From the NCBI RefSeq assembly GCF_021166585.1, contig NZ_JAJOZE010000005.1:124001-188000 (forward strand): DNA of 64,000 nt, in the 5' to 3' direction. The translations under genes and the position numbers were made by a program. The notes under the pieces are model-generated. The model saw only the letters and a program-made list of their open reading frames with translations, was not told the DNA's origin and ran no database searches. Numbering within the stretch: the first letter of the stretch is position 1; every line of letters begins with the position of its first letter. The stretch is from Metabacillus kandeliae. GTDB lineage: Bacteria; Bacillota; Bacilli; Bacillales; Bacillaceae. This document shows positions 1 through 8,159 of the stretch, in pieces.

Positions 1-77
1 AGGGAGCAGCTTTTTAAATGATGCGGGAAAAATGAATTTTGAGAGCGGGAAAGTGAGTTTTTAATCGGCAAAAATAC

Positions 78-195
78 TTTGGACAGTAAAGTGCCTCGTT
101 TGGACAGTAAACACCTTGTTTTCGCCAGTAAGAGTGCCATTTCCGACAGTAAAGTGCTGTACTCCGCCAGTAAACTTGGAAAAACGGACAGTAAC
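78..195. repeat. 21-bp phased array, CAGTAA core (array A1)
   Basis: Six CAGTAA cores begin at 84, 105, 126, 147, 168 and 189, exactly 21 bp apart each time. They are usually preceded by GGA, CGA or CGC (TTTGGACAGTAAA in the best units). The 11-13 bases between cores are not conserved. The rest of positions 1-492 holds no convincing gene; the short open frames there are by-products of the 21-bp period. Confidence 0.85.
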
Positions 196-492
196 GAAAT
201 TTGATCACATTCATCCCGGTGCAAAACGCTGTTTTCAAAAAGCAAAAACAAATTTTACAGCAAAGCCGGCTTTGAAAGAGCAGTGCATGACCAATTTTCA
301 AAGGAAATACGTCCTGTTTTGAGTGAAAACTCACGACTGCAGACCCATTCAGAATTTTCCTGGATAATGCTCAGGGTTTTTTATGCTAAAATAATACACG
401 TTCCCATTCATTTTGCAGGAAAATTGGGTATATATGAAGAAGAAGAAAGAATGGTGCAACATTTACATTTTTATATAATCGGGAGGTAAAGG

Positions 493-2238
493 ATGAGCTG
501 GAAAGAGAGCTACGAACGCTGGACAAATAAAAAAGACATTGATTCCGAATTGCTTGGCCTGCTTACTGAACATATGCATGATGAGAAATTCCTGGAGGAC
601 TCTTTCTACAAGAACCTCGAATTTGGTACAGGCGGCATGCGCGGGGAAATCGGCCCCGGCACAAACCGGATGAACATTTACACCGTGCGGAAGGCATCAG
701 AAGGCCTTGCAAGATACATAGAATCCTTCGGAGAAGAAGCAAAAAAACGCGGTGTAGCGATCGCTTATGATTCCCGCCATAAATCTCCTGAATTTGCAAT
801 GGAATCAGCTAAAACCCTTGCATCGCACGGCATTCAAACATACGTATTTGACGAATTGCGCCCGACACCAGTGTTGTCCTTTGCGGTACGCCATTTGAAC
901 GCATTCTCCGGAATCGTTGTTACAGCAAGCCACAATCCGCCGGAGTATAACGGTTACAAAGTGTACGGTGACGACGGCGGCCAGCTTCCTCCTGCCCAGG
1001 CAGATGAAGTCATTGCCAAAGTGAACGAAATTGAAGACGAGCTCTCCATCGAAGTAAAGGATGAAGCGAGCTTGAAAGAAGCAGGCCTCATCAAAATCAT
1101 CGGAGAAGAAATTGACGATGCTTACACAGAAAAGCTTCTTACCATCTCCATGAATGAAGAAGTGATCCCGAACAGTGATGTGAAAATTGTTTTTACACCG
1201 CTTCATGGTACAGCAAACAAGCCGGTACGCCGCGGATTAAGTGCTTTTGGTTACGAAAATGTAACAGTTGTCAAAGAACAGGAGCTTCCTGATCCGAACT
1301 TTTCAACCGTTAAATCTCCTAACCCTGAAGAGCACGCTGCATTTGAGCTTGCGATCAAAGAAGGAGAAAAAATCGATGCCGACATTCTGATTGCAACAGA
1401 TCCTGATGCTGACAGACTTGGTGTTGCGGTGAAAAACGATGCCGGTGAATATACAGTATTAACAGGAAATCAGACAGGTGCCCTGCTGATGCACTATCTT
1501 CTTTCTGTGAAAAAAGAAAAAGGCATTCTGCCGGAAAACAGCATCATTATGAAAACGATTGTAACGTCCGAACTCGGCCGTGAAATCGCTGAATCATTTG
1601 ATGTGGCAGCACTTGACACCTTAACAGGCTTCAAGTTTATCGGTGAAAAAATTAAAGAATACGAGCAAACAGGCGAGTACACGTTCCAATTTGGGTATGA
1701 GGAAAGCTACGGCTACCTGATCGGCGACTTTGCCCGTGACAAGGATGCTGTTCAGGCAGCATTGCTTGCTGTTGAAGTATGCTCTTACTACAAGAAAAAA
1801 GGCATGACCCTTTACGAAGGCCTGCTCAACATTTTTGCTGATTACGGCTTTTTCCGTGAAGGACTGAAATCCTTGACGCTGAAAGGCAAAGAAGGAGCAG
1901 AGCAGATCCAGGAAATCCTGTCAGCCTTCCGCGCCAACCCGCCGAAAGAAGTGGCAGGCAAGCAGGTAACCATTGCTGAAGACTACAAATCATCTGAACG
2001 CCATTTGATTGCTCTTGGCAATAACGAAACCATTGAGCTGCCAAAATCCAACGTTCTGAAATACTATTTGGAAGATGGCTCCTGGTTCTGCCTCCGTCCA
2101 TCCGGCACTGAACCAAAAGTCAAATTCTACTTTGCTGTTAAAGGAACATCCCTTGAAGACAGCGAGCTTCGCTTGAAGCACCTTTCAGAAGGTGTCATGG
2201 GGCTTGTTGAGGATATTATTCAAAAGGCTGCGAAATAA
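493..2238 (+). CDS. pgcA: Phosphoglucomutase / phospho-sugar mutase
   Basis: Alpha-D-phosphohexomutase of 581 residues, the usual length for Bacillus PgcA. It interconverts glucose-6-phosphate and glucose-1-phosphate, feeding UDP-glucose, teichoic acid glucosylation and glycolipid synthesis in the cytoplasm. The active-site serine loop TASHNPP lies near residues 144-150 (Ser146), the metal-binding DPDADRLG near 303-310, the sugar-binding GYEESYGY about two thirds in, and the C-terminal phosphate-binding RPSGTEP at 535-541. The ATG follows GGGAGGTAAAGG at good spacing. The gene stands alone, closed by a terminator. In B. subtilis the symbol is pgcA (formerly yhxB). Confidence 0.95.
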   Translation: MSWKESYERWTNKKDIDSELLGLLTEHMHDEKFLEDSFYKNLEFGTGGMRGEIGPGTNRMNIYTVRKASEGLARYIESFGEEAKKRGVAIAYDSRHKSPEFAMESAKTLASHGIQTYVFDELRPTPVLSFAVRHLNAFSGIVVTASHNPPEYNGYKVYGDDGGQLPPAQADEVIAKVNEIEDELSIEVKDEASLKEAGLIKIIGEEIDDAYTEKLLTISMNEEVIPNSDVKIVFTPLHGTANKPVRRGLSAFGYENVTVVKEQELPDPNFSTVKSPNPEEHAAFELAIKEGEKIDADILIATDPDADRLGVAVKNDAGEYTVLTGNQTGALLMHYLLSVKKEKGILPENSIIMKTIVTSELGREIAESFDVAALDTLTGFKFIGEKIKEYEQTGEYTFQFGYEESYGYLIGDFARDKDAVQAALLAVEVCSYYKKKGMTLYEGLLNIFADYGFFREGLKSLTLKGKEGAEQIQEILSAFRANPPKEVAGKQVTIAEDYKSSERHLIALGNNETIELPKSNVLKYYLEDGSWFCLRPSGTEPKVKFYFAVKGTSLEDSELRLKHLSEGVMGLVEDIIQKAAK

Positions 2239-2246
2239 TTTGAAGA

Positions 2247-2277
2247 AAGCTGACCTATTTTGGGTCAGCTTTTTTTG
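2247..2277 (+). terminator. Terminator of pgcA
   Basis: A 9-bp stem (AAGCTGACC / GGTCAGCTT) is followed by a run of seven T, starting 8 bases after the pgcA stop codon. Confidence 0.9.
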
Positions 2278-2352
2278 GTGTTTATATGGGTTTTTGAGGG
2301 TTTTGCTATTGGGACCTGACCCTATTTGAGATAATTCTACTCCCTCCAGCCA

Positions 2353-2754
2353 CTACCCTTGCTTCACGCACAGCCCTTTCTCCAGATCCCCATCCATAAT
2401 AAACACTTCAATCCGCTCGCCGGTTTTCGTGCTGATGTCACTGTGACTGGACAAGACACGGCAGCTAGTTAGGCCTTCGACGATTTCTTCGAATTGCTTG
2501 CTGTACATTTCCCGCAGGAGCTGCCGCATCCGTTTGACGAGCTTGCGGCCGTTGTCATTGCCCACAAGGTGTTTTTCTTCAACGGTAAGGACGCCTTTAA
2601 AGCGGGTGATAACCATGTCGCCGACGATATAGGTTCTGGCTTCCTGCGGGCCCCGCCCGATGAGTTCTCTTTGAAATTTGATGAGTGCTTCGCTTATTTC
2701 AGCTTCCAGCTTCTTTTTAGGTGTTGCAGGCACGGCAGTTTCCCCCAGCTTCAT
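2353..2754 (-). CDS. DUF2294 family protein
   Basis: A 133-residue soluble protein. The central segment IGRGPQEARTYIVGDMVITRFKG, followed by LTVEEKHL, is the pattern of DUF2294 (PF10057), a small family found mostly in Firmicutes whose molecular role is unknown to me. No signal peptide or membrane segment is visible. A basic first third (KKKLEAEISEALIKFQREL) precedes the domain. The gene reads toward pgcA but lies beyond the pgcA terminator and has no clear operon partner. The family call rests on recall of the sequence pattern. Confidence 0.75.
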   Translation of the reverse strand: MKLGETAVPATPKKKLEAEISEALIKFQRELIGRGPQEARTYIVGDMVITRFKGVLTVEEKHLVGNDNGRKLVKRMRQLLREMYSKQFEEIVEGLTSCRVLSSHSDISTKTGERIEVFIMDGDLEKGLCVKQG

Positions 2755-3013
2755 AGTCTTTTTTAGTGTCTATTTTTCGCCGTTCCGTCTGATACGGCTG
2801 TATTCGGTAAATTCCAACCTATCTTAATTCGGTAATTTTTTCTTGTCAAGAGGCAAAAAATATAGATAAATATTTTATTGGTAAGTTAAACACACTGGAA
2901 GATATTCATAGAAATTTAAAGAAAAAGCAAGAAAATCTTATACTAGACTGCTGAAACGCCCATTTTCCACCTGATATGGCTTAAAATCCTCCGTATTTAG
3001 AGAAAAGAGTCTA
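2755..3013. other. AT-rich intergenic stretch, nothing recognised
   Basis: About 260 AT-rich bases between the start of the DUF2294 gene and the promoter of the kdp leader. No open frame with a ribosome binding site, hairpin or repeat was recognised. Confidence 0.5.
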
Positions 3014-3042
3014 TTTACAGAAGCCATGCTGCGAAGTAGAAT
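3014..3042 (+). promoter_or_regulatory. Sigma-A promoter of the kdp leader
   Basis: TTTACA (3014-3019), a 17-base spacer, then TAGAAT (3037-3042). Transcription would start near 3050, just at the 5' edge of the riboswitch. Confidence 0.65.
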
Positions 3043-3049
3043 AAGTCTC

Positions 3050-3208
3050 GTAAACAATTGCATACCGGCTTAATCCCTTGGTGAACAAGGGAACGGAGGA
3101 ACCAATTTTTTGGGGTTAATTCTGCTTTTTTACAGCAGAAGGGATGAGGAGCTCTTTCGCCATCCTACCCGTCAGCTAACTTCGTCGGCTAAAGCGAAGG
3201 AGGTCAAA
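3050..3208 (+). ncRNA. c-di-AMP riboswitch (ydaO/yuaA class) upstream of kdp
   Basis: The leader carries the conserved blocks of the ydaO class in order: GGCTTAATCC, GGGAACGGAGGAACCAA, a TTGGGGTTAAT block, and CCTACCCGTCAGCTAACTTC followed by GTCGGC and AAGGAGG. The class binds cyclic di-AMP and normally switches genes off when the ligand is high, as it is at high potassium. Placement before kdp fits that logic. Exact boundaries and pairing were judged by eye. Confidence 0.88.
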
Positions 3209-3211
3209 GAC

Positions 3212-3232
3212 CGCCTGAAAGGTGTTTTTTTT
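3212..3232 (+). terminator. Possible riboswitch-linked terminator
   Basis: A short 5-bp stem (CGCCT / AGGTG) is followed by eight T directly after the riboswitch. It is weak alone but is placed where a transcriptional expression platform would sit. Confidence 0.45.
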
Positions 3233-3563
3233 ATGCAGTTTTGCAGAAAAAAGGCATTTTAAAGAGTGGTCTTTTATTTTCTTAAAACATTTTGAAAAAG
3301 AATGACAGCGGGAGACAGAACGTAGAGGGAGCCGGATTTCGGCTTGCTGGACGTTACGTAGACCAATGAGTGCTTTTTCTCCATGAATCACATTTTCTTG
3401 CATGGGTTATTTGGATTTGCTATTAATCCAGTTTCCGTGCTTGAGGATGTTTGGGGATCAGGCAAGCATTGGTCTATTTTTTATTTCGGAAGCCAAATGG
3501 TTCGGGTGCCCGGGCTGTTTGGAGGCAGAAATGCCGCCGGCATGAGGAGAAGGAGGAGTGAGC
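3233..3563. other. Untranslated leader, no gene recognised
   Basis: About 330 bases between the riboswitch and the first small ORF of the kdp operon. One open frame crosses it (3383-3634) but has no ribosome binding site and runs over the 29-codon ORF in another frame. I see no further RNA structure of note. Confidence 0.45.
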
Positions 3564-3653
3564 ATGGATCTGGCAGCCATAGGCATTGCAGCAGTTTGCT
3601 TTGCGGCATTTTACGGATTTATCAAGTTTTGTGAAAAAGTTATCGAAGAGTAG
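3564..3653 (+). CDS. 29-residue membrane peptide heading the kdp operon
   Basis: A 29-codon ORF begins with ATG behind a very strong AGGAGGAGTGAGC site and ends in TAG at 3651. The peptide is MDLAAIGIAAVCFAAFYGFI followed by a charged tail KFCEKVIEE, so it is one hydrophobic helix with a polar C-terminus. It lies 11 bases before kdpF in the same orientation. KdpF itself is a one-helix stabilising subunit, so this may be a second accessory peptide of the Kdp complex. That role is inference; I do not recognise a named family. Confidence 0.7.
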   Translation: MDLAAIGIAAVCFAAFYGFIKFCEKVIEE

Positions 3654-3664
3654 GAGTGATGAGG

Positions 3665-3742
3665 ATGGTCTTTTTAGCCATTATTGTGCTTGGTCTTGCC
3701 ATCTACCTTGTGGACGCTTTGATCCACCCTGAAAAATATTAA
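3665..3742 (+). CDS. kdpF: KdpF, small subunit of the K+-transporting ATPase
   Basis: A 25-residue peptide (MVFLAIIVLGLAIYLVDALI then HPEKY). A single hydrophobic helix ending in the H-P-E-K-Y tail is typical of KdpF, which stabilises the KdpABC complex in the membrane. The ATG follows GGAGTGATGAGG. It sits directly before kdpA, the standard order kdpF-kdpA-kdpB-kdpC. Confidence 0.9.
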   Translation: MVFLAIIVLGLAIYLVDALIHPEKY

Positions 3743-3775
3743 AGTGCTTTAAATGAACGTATGGAGGAAAGTCAA

Positions 3776-5449
3776 ATGGATTTTATACAAATAGGCCTGG
3801 TGCTGCTCATTGTCCTTCTCTTGGCCATTCCGATGGGAAAATATATTGCGAGTGTTTTCTCGCTGGAGAAAACGAAGCTTGACCGGGTTTTTGGGGGATT
3901 TGAAAAAGGCATTTACAAGATTTCCGGTATAACGGCAGAGGCCATGACGTGGAAAACGTATTTGAAAGCCCTGTTGCTTAGCAACATCGTGATGTTTGTG
4001 ATTGCGTATTTAATTTTACGGTTTCAAGGAGTGCTGCCGGGCAATCCAAGCGGCATTGCCGGTATGGATCCGCTGCTTGCGTTTAATACAGCTGCAAGCT
4101 TTTTAACGAATACGAACCTGCAGCATTACAGCGGGGAAACAGGATTATCCTATTTTTCGCAAATGACTGTCATTATTTTTCTCATGTTTACAACACCGGC
4201 TACAGGGCTTGCGATTTGTATGGCGTTTTTCAGAGGGGTGACAGGGCAGAAGAGCCTTGGAAACTTTTATGTGGACCTGGTGAGAGCTCACACCAGAATC
4301 TTGATTCCGCTGTCCATCCTGGTCGGATTGATTATGGTCGGACAGGGCGTTCCGCAGACGATGAGCGGCACGGTCAGCGCTAAGACAATTGAAGGAGCTG
4401 CCCAGCATATTGCGCGCGGCCCGGTTGCAGCACTTGAATCAATCAAGCATATAGGAACAAACGGGGGCGGGCACTTCGGAGCAAACTCAGCCCATCCGTT
4501 TGAAAACCCAACGCCTTTTACGAACGTTCTTGAAATTATCTCGATGTTTTTGATCCCTGCTTCTCTCCCAATTGCCTTTGGTATCATGGCGAGAAACAGA
4601 AAGCTTGGCTGGATCCTTTTCGGTGCAATGGGGATTATGTTCCTGATTTTCCTTTCCACTGCTTATTTTTCAGAAAGTGCGGGCAACCCGGCACTGGCGA
4701 AAGCCGGATTATCACAGGCCGGCGGCAGCATGGAAGGAAAAGAGGTCCGGTTCGGCATTGCACAGAGCGCTTTGTTTACAGCCGTGACAACAGCAGCAAC
4801 AACCGGAACAGTCAACAATATGCATGATACGCTGACACCTCTTGGCGGTCTCGTTCCGCTCGCTGAAATGATGCTGAACTGCGTCTTTGGCGGCGATGGT
4901 GTCGGAACGATCAACATTTTAATGTATGCGATCCTGGCTGTTTTCCTTGCAGGATTAATGGTCGGAAGGACGCCTGAATTTTTAGGCAGAAAAATCGAAG
5001 GAAAAGAAATGAAGCTGATTGCGTTAACGATTCTGATTCATCCGCTGATCATCCTTGTTCCTTCTGCGATTGCTCTGGCAACAAATATGGGATCTTCTGC
5101 GATTTCCAATCCGGGTTTCCATGGCATTTCGCAAATCGTGTATGAATTTACGTCATCTGCGGCCAATAACGGTTCCGGTTTTGAAGGGCTTGGAGACAAT
5201 ACGCCTTTCTGGAATATCTCAACGGGCATCGTTATGCTTCTTGGCCGGTATTTGTCCATGATTGCAATGCTTGCTGCAGCAGGCTCGCTGCTTGCGAAAA
5301 AACCGGTGCCTGAAACGCTCGGAACGTTTAGAACAGATAACAGCACGTTTATGGTCATTCTGATCTTTGCGGTGCTGGTAGTAGGAGCGCTCACATTCTT
5401 CCCGGTTGCTGCTCTAGGGCCGGTCGCAGAATATTTGAGCATCCGATAA
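3776..5449 (+). CDS. kdpA: Potassium-transporting ATPase subunit A
   Basis: KdpA (557 residues) is the K+-selective channel-like subunit of the high-affinity KdpFABC pump, related to Trk/Ktr transporters. It is very hydrophobic with about ten membrane segments. The conserved [18 protein letters not shown] region, which carries selectivity-filter residues, is clear, as are [17 protein letters not shown] and the late [12 protein letters not shown]. The ATG at 3776 is chosen because GGAGGAAAGTCAA precedes it at good spacing; the upstream ATG at 3761 overlaps that ribosome binding site. kdpB follows after 26 bases. Confidence 0.95.
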   Translation: MDFIQIGLVLLIVLLLAIPMGKYIASVFSLEKTKLDRVFGGFEKGIYKISGITAEAMTWKTYLKALLLSNIVMFVIAYLILRFQGVLPGNPSGIAGMDPLLAFNTAASFLTNTNLQHYSGETGLSYFSQMTVIIFLMFTTPATGLAICMAFFRGVTGQKSLGNFYVDLVRAHTRILIPLSILVGLIMVGQGVPQTMSGTVSAKTIEGAAQHIARGPVAALESIKHIGTNGGGHFGANSAHPFENPTPFTNVLEIISMFLIPASLPIAFGIMARNRKLGWILFGAMGIMFLIFLSTAYFSESAGNPALAKAGLSQAGGSMEGKEVRFGIAQSALFTAVTTAATTGTVNNMHDTLTPLGGLVPLAEMMLNCVFGGDGVGTINILMYAILAVFLAGLMVGRTPEFLGRKIEGKEMKLIALTILIHPLIILVPSAIALATNMGSSAISNPGFHGISQIVYEFTSSAANNGSGFEGLGDNTPFWNISTGIVMLLGRYLSMIAMLAAAGSLLAKKPVPETLGTFRTDNSTFMVILIFAVLVVGALTFFPVAALGPVAEYLSIR

Positions 5450-5475
5450 TCATTTGGAGAAGAAGGAGCAGAACC

Positions 5476-7515
5476 ATGAATAGCAAGCGCAAAGGAAATC
5501 TTTCAAAGGATATTGTGAAACAAGCGGCCATTGACTCGTTTAAAAAGCTGAATCCAGTCACAATGGCAAAAAATCCGGTTATGTTTGTGGTCGAAGTTGG
5601 CTTTATCATCACCTTGATTCTGACTGTGTTCCCCAATCTTTTCGGAGCAGCTGATCATGCAGGGTACAACGGAACGGTGAGTGGGATCCTGCTCATTACA
5701 ATTTTATTTGCTAACTTTGCCGAAGCACTCGCCGAAGGGCGCGGCAAAGCCCAGGCGGACAGCTTGAAAAAAACAAAGCAGGATACACAGGCCAGGCTGC
5801 TGCAAAATGACGGCAATATAAAGCTGATCAGCTCAACCGAGTTAAGAAAGGATGATATCGTCATCGTCCATGCGAACGAACTGATCCCAAGTGACGGTGA
5901 AATTATTGAAGGGGTCGCTTCTGTCGATGAATCGGCCATAACCGGGGAATCCGCCCCTGTCATTAAGGAAGCGGGGGGAGACTTCTGTTCTGTTACAGGC
6001 GGCACGAAGGTAACAAGCGACACCATTAAAGTCCGAATTACGTCAGATCCCGGCGAGTCCTTTTTGGACCGGATGATCAGCTTAGTTGAAGGGGCTAAAC
6101 GCCAGAAGACGCCCAATGAAATTGCCTTGAATACACTGCTTGTCAGCTTGACGCTTATTTTTCTGATCGTCTGTACGACTATTGTGCCGATATCTGGTTA
6201 TGTAGGTGCAGCGATTCCCGTGGCTACTTTGATTGCTCTCCTTGTTTGTCTGATTCCGACAACCATCGGAGGCCTGCTATCTGCCATCGGGATTGCTGGA
6301 ATGGACCGCGTGACACAATTCAACGTCATTGCGATGTCCGGTAAAGCGGTTGAAGCTGCAGGAGATATCAACACCATTATTCTCGATAAAACCGGAACGA
6401 TTACACACGGAAACAGGATGGCGGCTGAATTTGTGCCCGTAAAAGGAGTTTCTGAGGAGGAACTGAATACCATCGCGCTTCACACTTCCCTTCATGATGA
6501 AACACCTGAAGGCAGATCCGTTGTCGAGCTTGCCCGGAAAAAAGGAGTCAAGACTTCTGAGTTTTTGACAGAGGGGTCTGAAGGCATTGAATTCAAAGCC
6601 GAGACCAGAATGAGCGGAACGGATTTTTTCACTGGCCGTATTGTTCGAAAAGGGGCAGTCGATGCAATAAGAAACTATGTAATGGATAAAGGCGGAGACA
6701 TTCCGGCTGACTTAGAAGAAAAGTCAAACGCGGTGGCTTCTGAAGGAGGCACGCCGCTTGCGGTCGTGTCAGAAAACCGGATTCTCGGCATTATTTACCT
6801 GAAAGATACCGTCAAGACGGGGATGAAAGAGCGCTTTGACGAGCTTCGCAGGATGGGGATTCGAACTGTCATGTGTACAGGTGATAATCCGCTGACAGCG
6901 GCAACGATTGCCAGAGAAGCAGGAGTGGATGACTTCATTGCCGAAGCAAAACCTGAGGATAAAATAGCCGTGATTAAAAGGGAGCAGGCGGAAGGAAAAC
7001 TGGTTGCGATGACCGGTGACGGAACAAACGATGCGCCTGCCCTCGCCCAGGCAGATGTGGGGCTTGCGATGAACAGCGGAACGATCGCTGCAAAGGAAGC
7101 GGCCAACATGGTGGATCTCGATTCCGATCCGACGAAGATTATTGAAGTGGTGGCCATCGGAAAGCAGCTCTTGATGACACGCGGCGCCCTGACAACATTC
7201 AGTATCGCAAATGATATTGCGAAATATTTTGCCATCATTCCGGCCATGTTCATGGTGGCGATTCCGAGTATGAAGGCCTTGAATGTAATGCAGCTTGCCA
7301 CACCGCAAAGCGCTATTCTTTCCGCCCTGATTTTTAATGCGGTTATCATTCCGCTCTTAATTCCGCTTGCGATGAAAGGCGTTAAATACGTGCCGATGAG
7401 TGCAACGAAGCTGTTAAGCAGAAACTTGTTTATTTATGGATTAGGAGGCATTCTTGCTCCTTTTGCCGGAATTAAAATCATCGACCTAATTTTGGAAATG
7501 GCTAATTTAGTATAA
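5476..7515 (+). CDS. kdpB: Potassium-transporting ATPase subunit B (P-type ATPase)
   Basis: KdpB (679 residues) is the ATP-hydrolysing P-type subunit that powers KdpA. The phosphorylated aspartate lies in DKTGTIT (Asp304), the actuator TGES at about 156-159, and the hinge motif [18 protein letters not shown] near 515. Hydrophobic segments flank these domains in the class IA order. The ATG follows GAAGGAGCAGAACC. Spacing to kdpC is 25 bases, so the genes should be cotranscribed under the c-di-AMP riboswitch. Confidence 0.96.
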   Translation: MNSKRKGNLSKDIVKQAAIDSFKKLNPVTMAKNPVMFVVEVGFIITLILTVFPNLFGAADHAGYNGTVSGILLITILFANFAEALAEGRGKAQADSLKKTKQDTQARLLQNDGNIKLISSTELRKDDIVIVHANELIPSDGEIIEGVASVDESAITGESAPVIKEAGGDFCSVTGGTKVTSDTIKVRITSDPGESFLDRMISLVEGAKRQKTPNEIALNTLLVSLTLIFLIVCTTIVPISGYVGAAIPVATLIALLVCLIPTTIGGLLSAIGIAGMDRVTQFNVIAMSGKAVEAAGDINTIILDKTGTITHGNRMAAEFVPVKGVSEEELNTIALHTSLHDETPEGRSVVELARKKGVKTSEFLTEGSEGIEFKAETRMSGTDFFTGRIVRKGAVDAIRNYVMDKGGDIPADLEEKSNAVASEGGTPLAVVSENRILGIIYLKDTVKTGMKERFDELRRMGIRTVMCTGDNPLTAATIAREAGVDDFIAEAKPEDKIAVIKREQAEGKLVAMTGDGTNDAPALAQADVGLAMNSGTIAAKEAANMVDLDSDPTKIIEVVAIGKQLLMTRGALTTFSIANDIAKYFAIIPAMFMVAIPSMKALNVMQLATPQSAILSALIFNAVIIPLLIPLAMKGVKYVPMSATKLLSRNLFIYGLGGILAPFAGIKIIDLILEMANLV

Positions 7516-7540
7516 AAAGTCTAATAAAAAGGTGACGAAC

Positions 7541-8098
7541 ATGCTGAAAAATTTACGAATTACTATAGTCCTGCTACTGATATGCGGTGTGGCCTATCCG
7601 CTTCTTATGACAGGCCTCGCCCAGGTGATCATGCCGGCTAAAGCAGATGGAAGCATTCTATACGGCAAAGATGGAAGGCCAGTCGGATCTAGATTGATTG
7701 GCCAAACTTTTACAAAGCCTGAGTACTTCTCAGGACGGATTTCTTCTATTGGAAATGACGCTGCATCTTCCGGTTCAAAGAACTATGCTCCGTCCAACAA
7801 GGAAATGATCGACAGGACGAAGAAGGATATTGCTGCTTTTTTAAAAGCGAATCCTGAAGTGAAAAAAGAGGATATTCCTGCGGACCTTTTAACGAATTCC
7901 GGTTCAGGGCTTGATCCTCATATTTCACCGCTTGCCGCAGAAATTCAGGTCCCAAGAATTGCAAAGCTGCGCCATCTTGATGAAAACACGCTGAATAAAC
8001 TGATTAACAAGCATACAGCAGGCAGGCAGCTTGGACTATTTGGTGATCCAAGGGTCAATGTTTTGGAGCTGAATATGGATTTAGACAGTCTAAAATAG
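7541..8098 (+). CDS. kdpC: Potassium-transporting ATPase subunit C
   Basis: KdpC (185 residues) has one N-terminal membrane helix (roughly residues 7-28) and an extracytoplasmic domain with the conserved GSRLIGQTF, GSGLDPHISPLAAEIQVPR and LGLFGDPRVNVLELN. It is an essential accessory subunit of the pump. ATG 7541 is preferred because AAGGTG at 7529-7534 serves as its ribosome binding site; the GTG at 7532 lies inside that site. A hairpin follows the stop codon before the KdpD-like gene. Confidence 0.93.
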   Translation: MLKNLRITIVLLLICGVAYPLLMTGLAQVIMPAKADGSILYGKDGRPVGSRLIGQTFTKPEYFSGRISSIGNDAASSGSKNYAPSNKEMIDRTKKDIAAFLKANPEVKKEDIPADLLTNSGSGLDPHISPLAAEIQVPRIAKLRHLDENTLNKLINKHTAGRQLGLFGDPRVNVLELNMDLDSLK

Positions 8099-8108
8099 AA
8101 TGAAAAAT

Positions 8109-8136
8109 AGGGGGCGTGGCAGCAACCCCCTTTTTT
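8109..8136 (+). terminator. Hairpin between kdpC and the KdpD-like gene
   Basis: Five G (8110-8114) pair with five C (8126-8130) around an 11-base loop, followed by six T. It probably lowers readthrough from kdpFABC into the downstream sensor gene. Confidence 0.6.
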
Positions 8137-8159
8137 ACTATAAGAAAGGAGGGCTGCTC

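Noticed and set aside
14-489. Short ORFs near the left end
   Set aside because: They lie across the 21-bp array, lack ribosome binding sites and overlap in several frames; the period of 21 creates seven-residue repeats in translation.
3383-3634. 83-codon ORF in the kdp leader
   Set aside because: Overlaps the well-supported 29-codon ORF in another frame and lacks a ribosome binding site.
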